This document shows positions 14,725 through 17,721 of a DNA stretch of 17,721 nucleotides, piece after piece (within the stretch, counting starts at the first letter, position 1; every line of letters starts with the position of its first letter). Location: NCBI GenBank assembly GCA_964625745.1, contig CAZVCJ010000081.1, forward strand, positions 1 to 17,721. The letters run 5' to 3'. The translations under genes and the position numbers were made by a program. The stretch is from CAZVCJ01 sp964625745 (GTDB taxonomy: Bacteria > Chloroflexota > Anaerolineae > VGOG01). A model generated the notes under the pieces. That model did no database searches. It saw only the letters and a program-made list of their open reading frames with translations, and had not been told where the DNA came from.

Positions 14725-14752
14725 TTGACAGGCCGAGAGGCCTTTGTATGCT
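14725..14752 (+). promoter_or_regulatory. Possible promoter of the third binding-protein operon
   Basis: TTGACA (14725-14730) is followed after 16 bases by TATGCT (14747-14752). The -35 is perfect; the -10 keeps four of six bases. A small AGGCC/GGCCT inverted repeat lies in the spacer (14730-14743). An alternative -10 TACAAT lies at 14767-14772. About 95 bases separate it from the start codon at 14845. Confidence 0.35.
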
Positions 14753-14844
14753 GAGGTCGCTTCGCTTACAATGGCTTCAGCCCCGGGCGGGGTGGCGACG
14801 GAAAGTCAACCTCTATTAGGTGAAACAACACCTGGGTGAGAGAA

Positions 14845-16116
14845 ATGAGCCAGAACTTGGTACAGTCGGGACTGACCTGTGTGGTTGCCTGTCTGCTTGT
14901 TGTCCCGCTCTCTGGTTGCGGCGGAGGAGCTATGCCAACGCCTGAGCCGGTAACCATCGCGTTTGCTCATTCTGGCTCTGACGCAGAATACTACGAGGCA
15001 TTGGCCCAGGAGTTCAACGAGTGCTATCCACACCTCACCGTCGAGATACGTCCCAGGCGTTCCTTCCAACAATTCCAACAAACCAACCCCGACGTAGACG
15101 TCTTCGTAAGCTCATCGTTTAACCTGAGTGAGCTACGGGAGCGAGGCGATGTCCTGAGCCTGGACCCGTTCATCGAGCAGGATGCATCCTTCGATCTGTC
15201 CGATTTTTACCCTGGCACGGTAGAAGCTTTCACCAGCGAAGGCGGGGTGTGGGCCATCCCGGCTGGTGTGGACATGCTGGTGATGTTCTACAACCAGGAC
15301 TTGTTTGATCAATACGACGTTCCTTATCCTGAGGCCGGATGGACGTGGGGCGATTTCCTGGACAGAGCCCTCGCCTTGCGCGATCCAGAGACAAGCGTCT
15401 TTGGTTATGCCCCCACTGACAGAATCTATGATGCGGTGTCGTTTATCTATCAGCACGGTGGGCGGCTGTTCGATGATCTGCAAAACCCCATCGGCCCGAC
15501 GTTTGACGACCCGTTGACCATTGAGGCCCTGGAATGGTACGCCGGGCTGATACACGAGCACAACGTTGCCCCCACACAAAAGCAGTTGTACGATGAAGAC
15601 CTCGGCGGCGCTGGGAGTGTCGTGGTCAGCGTCTACCTGAACAAAATAGGCTTATGGACCGGGTGGCTCTCTGAGCGGGGGGGAGGAAGGCAGGCATCAG
15701 ATACGTGGCCAGGAGAGTGGAAAATGCCTTGGGGGGTGGTACCTTTGCCCCGCGATGCACAGTCGGCCACCCTGACGCTTGTTGAGGGATACTTTGTCTC
15801 GTCGCAGGCTCAGCACCCCGATGCGTGCTGGCAATGGATTTCCTTCCTCAGCGAGCAGACATCCCATCGCCTGATGCCAGCGCGCAAGTCGCTGGCCGAA
15901 TCCGCTGCATACGAGCAGCAAGTGGGCAGCGATGTTGCCGCTGTCGCCCGGGCTTCTATGGAAAGTGCGATGCTGCCCTCCCCCAGGCTGGTCGAGTTTG
16001 GAGGAGTCTGGGAGATATTCTGGACAGCGCTCGACGAGATCGTCAGTGGGCGTTCTACGCCTGAAGAGGCAATGATCAGCGCCCAGCAGGAGGCTGAGCG
16101 CATAATAGGAGAATAG
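14845..16116 (+). CDS. Sugar ABC transporter substrate-binding lipoprotein (third, without permeases)
   Basis: Family 1 solute-binding protein, 423 residues from this start. A Sec-type lipoprotein signal with a hydrophobic stretch CVVACLLVVPLSGC puts the lipidated Cys at residue 25. It has no twin-arginine motif, unlike the two at 1707 and 5621. Family signs are VTIAFAHSGSDAEYYEALAQ, the cleft-forming AIPAGVDMLVMFYNQDLFDQ, GWTWGDFLDRALAL and the C-terminal RSTPEEAMISAQQEAERII. I chose ATG 14845, with GGTGAG just upstream; a GTG at 14836 in frame would add three residues. It belongs to a different branch from the other two binding proteins. Its gene ends 4 bases before an M24 peptidase gene and no permease genes adjoin it, so it may feed one of the two importers here or a distant one. 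Confidence 0.9.
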   Translation: MSQNLVQSGLTCVVACLLVVPLSGCGGGAMPTPEPVTIAFAHSGSDAEYYEALAQEFNECYPHLTVEIRPRRSFQQFQQTNPDVDVFVSSSFNLSELRERGDVLSLDPFIEQDASFDLSDFYPGTVEAFTSEGGVWAIPAGVDMLVMFYNQDLFDQYDVPYPEAGWTWGDFLDRALALRDPETSVFGYAPTDRIYDAVSFIYQHGGRLFDDLQNPIGPTFDDPLTIEALEWYAGLIHEHNVAPTQKQLYDEDLGGAGSVVVSVYLNKIGLWTGWLSERGGGRQASDTWPGEWKMPWGVVPLPRDAQSATLTLVEGYFVSSQAQHPDACWQWISFLSEQTSHRLMPARKSLAESAAYEQQVGSDVAAVARASMESAMLPSPRLVEFGGVWEIFWTALDEIVSGRSTPEEAMISAQQEAERIIGE

Positions 16117-16120
16117 ATCA

Positions 16121-17296
16121 ATGCTGGAAGAAAAGCTGGCTGGCTTGAAGCCGATGACGGAAGGCATATCACCCATCACCGTCGAAGAGCGGCAGGGCCG
16201 CATTGAGAAAGCCCGCGCGTTGATGGCTGGAAACGGCATCGCTGCCACGTACCTTGAGGCTGGCTCAAGCCTGTTCTACTTCACTGGCGTCAGATGGGAG
16301 CGCAGTGAGCGGATGATGGCCGCCGTTATCCCGGCCCAAGGCGAGATCGCCTACGTGTGTCCGGCCTTCGAAGAGGCGAGGCTGCGAGAGCTGATCATCT
16401 TTGGCGACGACGTGCGCGCCTGGGAGGAGGAGGAAAGCCCCTACGAGCTGGTCGCGGGGATATTCCGGGACCGGGGTATCACCAGCGGGAGGATAGGGAT
16501 AGAGGAGAGTGTACGCTTCTTCTTGTTCGATGGCATCCGAAAGGAAGCGCCGCACCTGGAGTTCGTCAGCGCCGACGCGGTGACGATTCCCTGTCGAGCC
16601 ATCAAGTCTCCTGCGGAGATTGCGCTGATGCAACGCGCCATGGACATCACCGTCGAAGCGTACAAGGTGTGCCTATCTCTGCTGAGAGAGGGCGTGTCGC
16701 AGGGGGAATTTCGCACCAACAGCGTGGCGGTGAATAGAGCGTTGGGTGTGGAGGGCAGCATTAGCTGTCAGTTCGGAGAATGGACTGCCTTTCCCCATGG
16801 GAGCAAGGACCCTGCGTATCTCAAGGAAGGGGACGTGGTGTTGATGGACGGTTGGTGTACGGTGGAGGGGTATCACTCCGACATCAGCCGCACCATCGTT
16901 TTTGGCGAACCGACCCGGCGGCAGCGCGACGTTTGGAATCTGGAGAAAGAGGCACAGGCGGCGGCCTTTGCTGCGGCCCAGGTCGGCGTGCCGTGCGAAG
17001 AGGTGGATGCTGCGGCCCGCCAAGTGATCACCGATGCTGGTTTTGGCCCGGACTACAAGGTGCCGGGCCTGCCTCATCGGACGGGTCATGGTATCGGTCT
17101 GGACATCCACGAGTGGCATCATTTGGTGCGCGGCAACAAAACGCCACTGGCGCCGGGCATGTGTTTCACCAACGAGCCGATGATTGCCATCTACGGCGAG
17201 TTCGGCGTGCGGTTGGAAGATTGCATGTACATCACAGAGGATGGCCCCAGGTTCTTCACCCAACCCAGTCCATCTATCGAGCAGCCTTTTGCGTAG
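16121..17296 (+). CDS. M24-family Xaa-Pro peptidase (prolidase/aminopeptidase type)
   Basis: Metallopeptidase of 391 residues. The Creatinase_N-like domain (about 23-150) has ATYLEAGSSLFYFTGVRWERSERMMAAV; the catalytic domain runs from about 168. All five metal ligands are visible: Asp243 (LMDGWC), Asp254 (YHSDISRT), His323 (HRTGHGIGLDIHEW), Glu352 (FTNEPM) and Glu366 (RLEDCM). A TAFPHGS histidine also fits the family. It should cleave Xaa-Pro dipeptides or N-terminal Xaa-Pro bonds in the cytoplasm; dipeptidase and aminopeptidase cannot be told apart by eye. AGGAG at 16107-16111 supports the ATG at 16121. It starts 4 bases after the binding-protein gene and its stop lies 10 bases before GH127, so the three are one transcription unit. 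Only distantly similar to the M24 protein at 9474. Confidence 0.93.
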   Translation: MLEEKLAGLKPMTEGISPITVEERQGRIEKARALMAGNGIAATYLEAGSSLFYFTGVRWERSERMMAAVIPAQGEIAYVCPAFEEARLRELIIFGDDVRAWEEEESPYELVAGIFRDRGITSGRIGIEESVRFFLFDGIRKEAPHLEFVSADAVTIPCRAIKSPAEIALMQRAMDITVEAYKVCLSLLREGVSQGEFRTNSVAVNRALGVEGSISCQFGEWTAFPHGSKDPAYLKEGDVVLMDGWCTVEGYHSDISRTIVFGEPTRRQRDVWNLEKEAQAAAFAAAQVGVPCEEVDAAARQVITDAGFGPDYKVPGLPHRTGHGIGLDIHEWHHLVRGNKTPLAPGMCFTNEPMIAIYGEFGVRLEDCMYITEDGPRFFTQPSPSIEQPFA

Positions 17297-17306
17297 GAGG
17301 CCATAA

Positions 17307-17721
17307 ATGCACGTCTCAACTACAGTTAGTTCACATGCGCGGTGGCATACATTGCCCTTGGGAAGCATTGCGCTCACGAAAGGATTTTGGTCTCACAAGC
17401 AGGAGATCAATCGTCAGGTCAGCCTGCGGCACGGCTACGAGCAACTGGAGCGTGCGGGCAACTTCAACAACCTGCGGCTCGCCGCAGGCTCTGGCGAAGG
17501 GGAGTACCAGGGGCCGGTGTTTATGGATTCCGACGTCTACAAGTGGCTCGAGGCCCTGGCTTACGACCTAGCCAACGTCCACGATCCGGAGGTGGAGCGC
17601 ATGGCGGACGAGACGATTGACTTGATCGTCGCCGCCCAGCAAGCCGATGGGTACCTTAACTCCTACTACCAGGTGAACAAGCCAGACGAGCGCTGGACGG
17701 ATTTGGATCACGACCACGAGC
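17307..17721 (+). CDS. GH127 beta-L-arabinofuranosidase (DUF1680), N-terminal part
   Basis: Open from the ATG at 17307 to the window end, 138 codons, with AGGAGG at 17295-17300. The protein matches the known start of the GH127 family: PLGSIALTKGFWSHKQEINR, then YEQLERAGNFNNLRLAAG, VFMDSDVYKWLEALAYDLA and DLIVAAQQADGYLNSYYQV, ending in DLDHDHE where the family has its conserved 'HELY' motif. GH127 enzymes remove L-arabinofuranose; Bifidobacterium longum HypBA1 releases arabinose from hydroxyproline-linked beta-arabinosides. The zinc-binding Glu/Cys residues lie beyond the window, so activity cannot be judged. No signal peptide is seen (MHVSTTVSSHARWHTL is not one), so it should act in the cytoplasm on imported oligosaccharides. 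DUF1680 also includes related families with other arabinosidase or unknown activity. Confidence 0.9.
   Translation, partial: MHVSTTVSSHARWHTLPLGSIALTKGFWSHKQEINRQVSLRHGYEQLERAGNFNNLRLAAGSGEGEYQGPVFMDSDVYKWLEALAYDLANVHDPEVERMADETIDLIVAAQQADGYLNSYYQVNKPDERWTDLDHDHE

Noticed and set aside
17342..17620. Alternative frames in the last 400 bases as separate small genes
   Set aside because: The frame from 17307 gives an unmistakable GH127 N-terminus with a good ribosome site, so the others are shadows.
1..17721. CRISPR array, tRNA or rRNA genes
   Set aside because: No regularly spaced direct repeats, cloverleaf-like sequence or rRNA signature was seen; the repeats present are palindromic and dispersed.

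Overview
The window looks like a chromosomal carbohydrate-uptake region from a Chloroflexota bacterium, probably an Anaerolineae- or Caldilineae-type metagenome assembly (it contains a 100-N scaffold gap). The evidence for this assignment is the GC-rich coding sequence, twin-arginine lipoprotein signals on sugar-binding proteins, Pro/Thr and Val/Glu-rich lipoprotein tethers, and many GC-rich palindromic intergenic repeats. The taxonomic assignment is inference from style; no marker gene is present.

Layout, all real genes on the + strand: (1) 1-382, the tail of an ABC ATPase overlapping a transposase C-terminal remnant. (2) 383-1578, a LacI-family regulator behind a near-consensus sigma70 promoter carrying two perfect operator copies. 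(3) 1597-9175, two tandem paralogous ABC sugar-uptake operons, each binding lipoprotein - permease 1 - permease 2. They share an almost identical leader and signal-peptide region. Each has a palindromic insertion-like element, with its own 12-bp direct repeats, between the binding-protein gene and the first permease gene. The gap lies in this spacer of operon 1. (4) 9176-9473, an intergenic region packed with inverted repeats. (5) 9474-10856, an aminopeptidase P-like M24 protein with a Glu-to-Asp change at one expected metal ligand. (6) 10926-11588, a more AT-rich small membrane protein (DUF6064-like), followed by half of an attC-like sequence. (7) 11744-14566, a 940-residue cytoplasmic protein resembling the DUF5695 group, probably carbohydrate-active, whose last codons are made of a palindromic repeat. 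(8) 14845-17721, a tight run: a third, permease-less sugar-binding lipoprotein, a complete M24 Xaa-Pro peptidase, and the N-terminal part of a GH127 (DUF1680) beta-L-arabinofuranosidase that runs off the window.

How the genes could work together: LacI would sense an imported sugar. The two transporters and the third binding protein would capture oligosaccharides or glycopeptides. GH127 and the DUF5695-like protein would trim them, and the two M24 proteins would cleave Xaa-Pro bonds. GH127 next to a proline-specific peptidase suggests, as a hypothesis, use of hydroxyproline-linked arabinosides from plant cell-wall glycoproteins. No ABC ATPase for the two sugar importers is in the window, so a shared MsmX/UgpC-type ATPase elsewhere is likely. 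No tRNA, rRNA or CRISPR array was seen.
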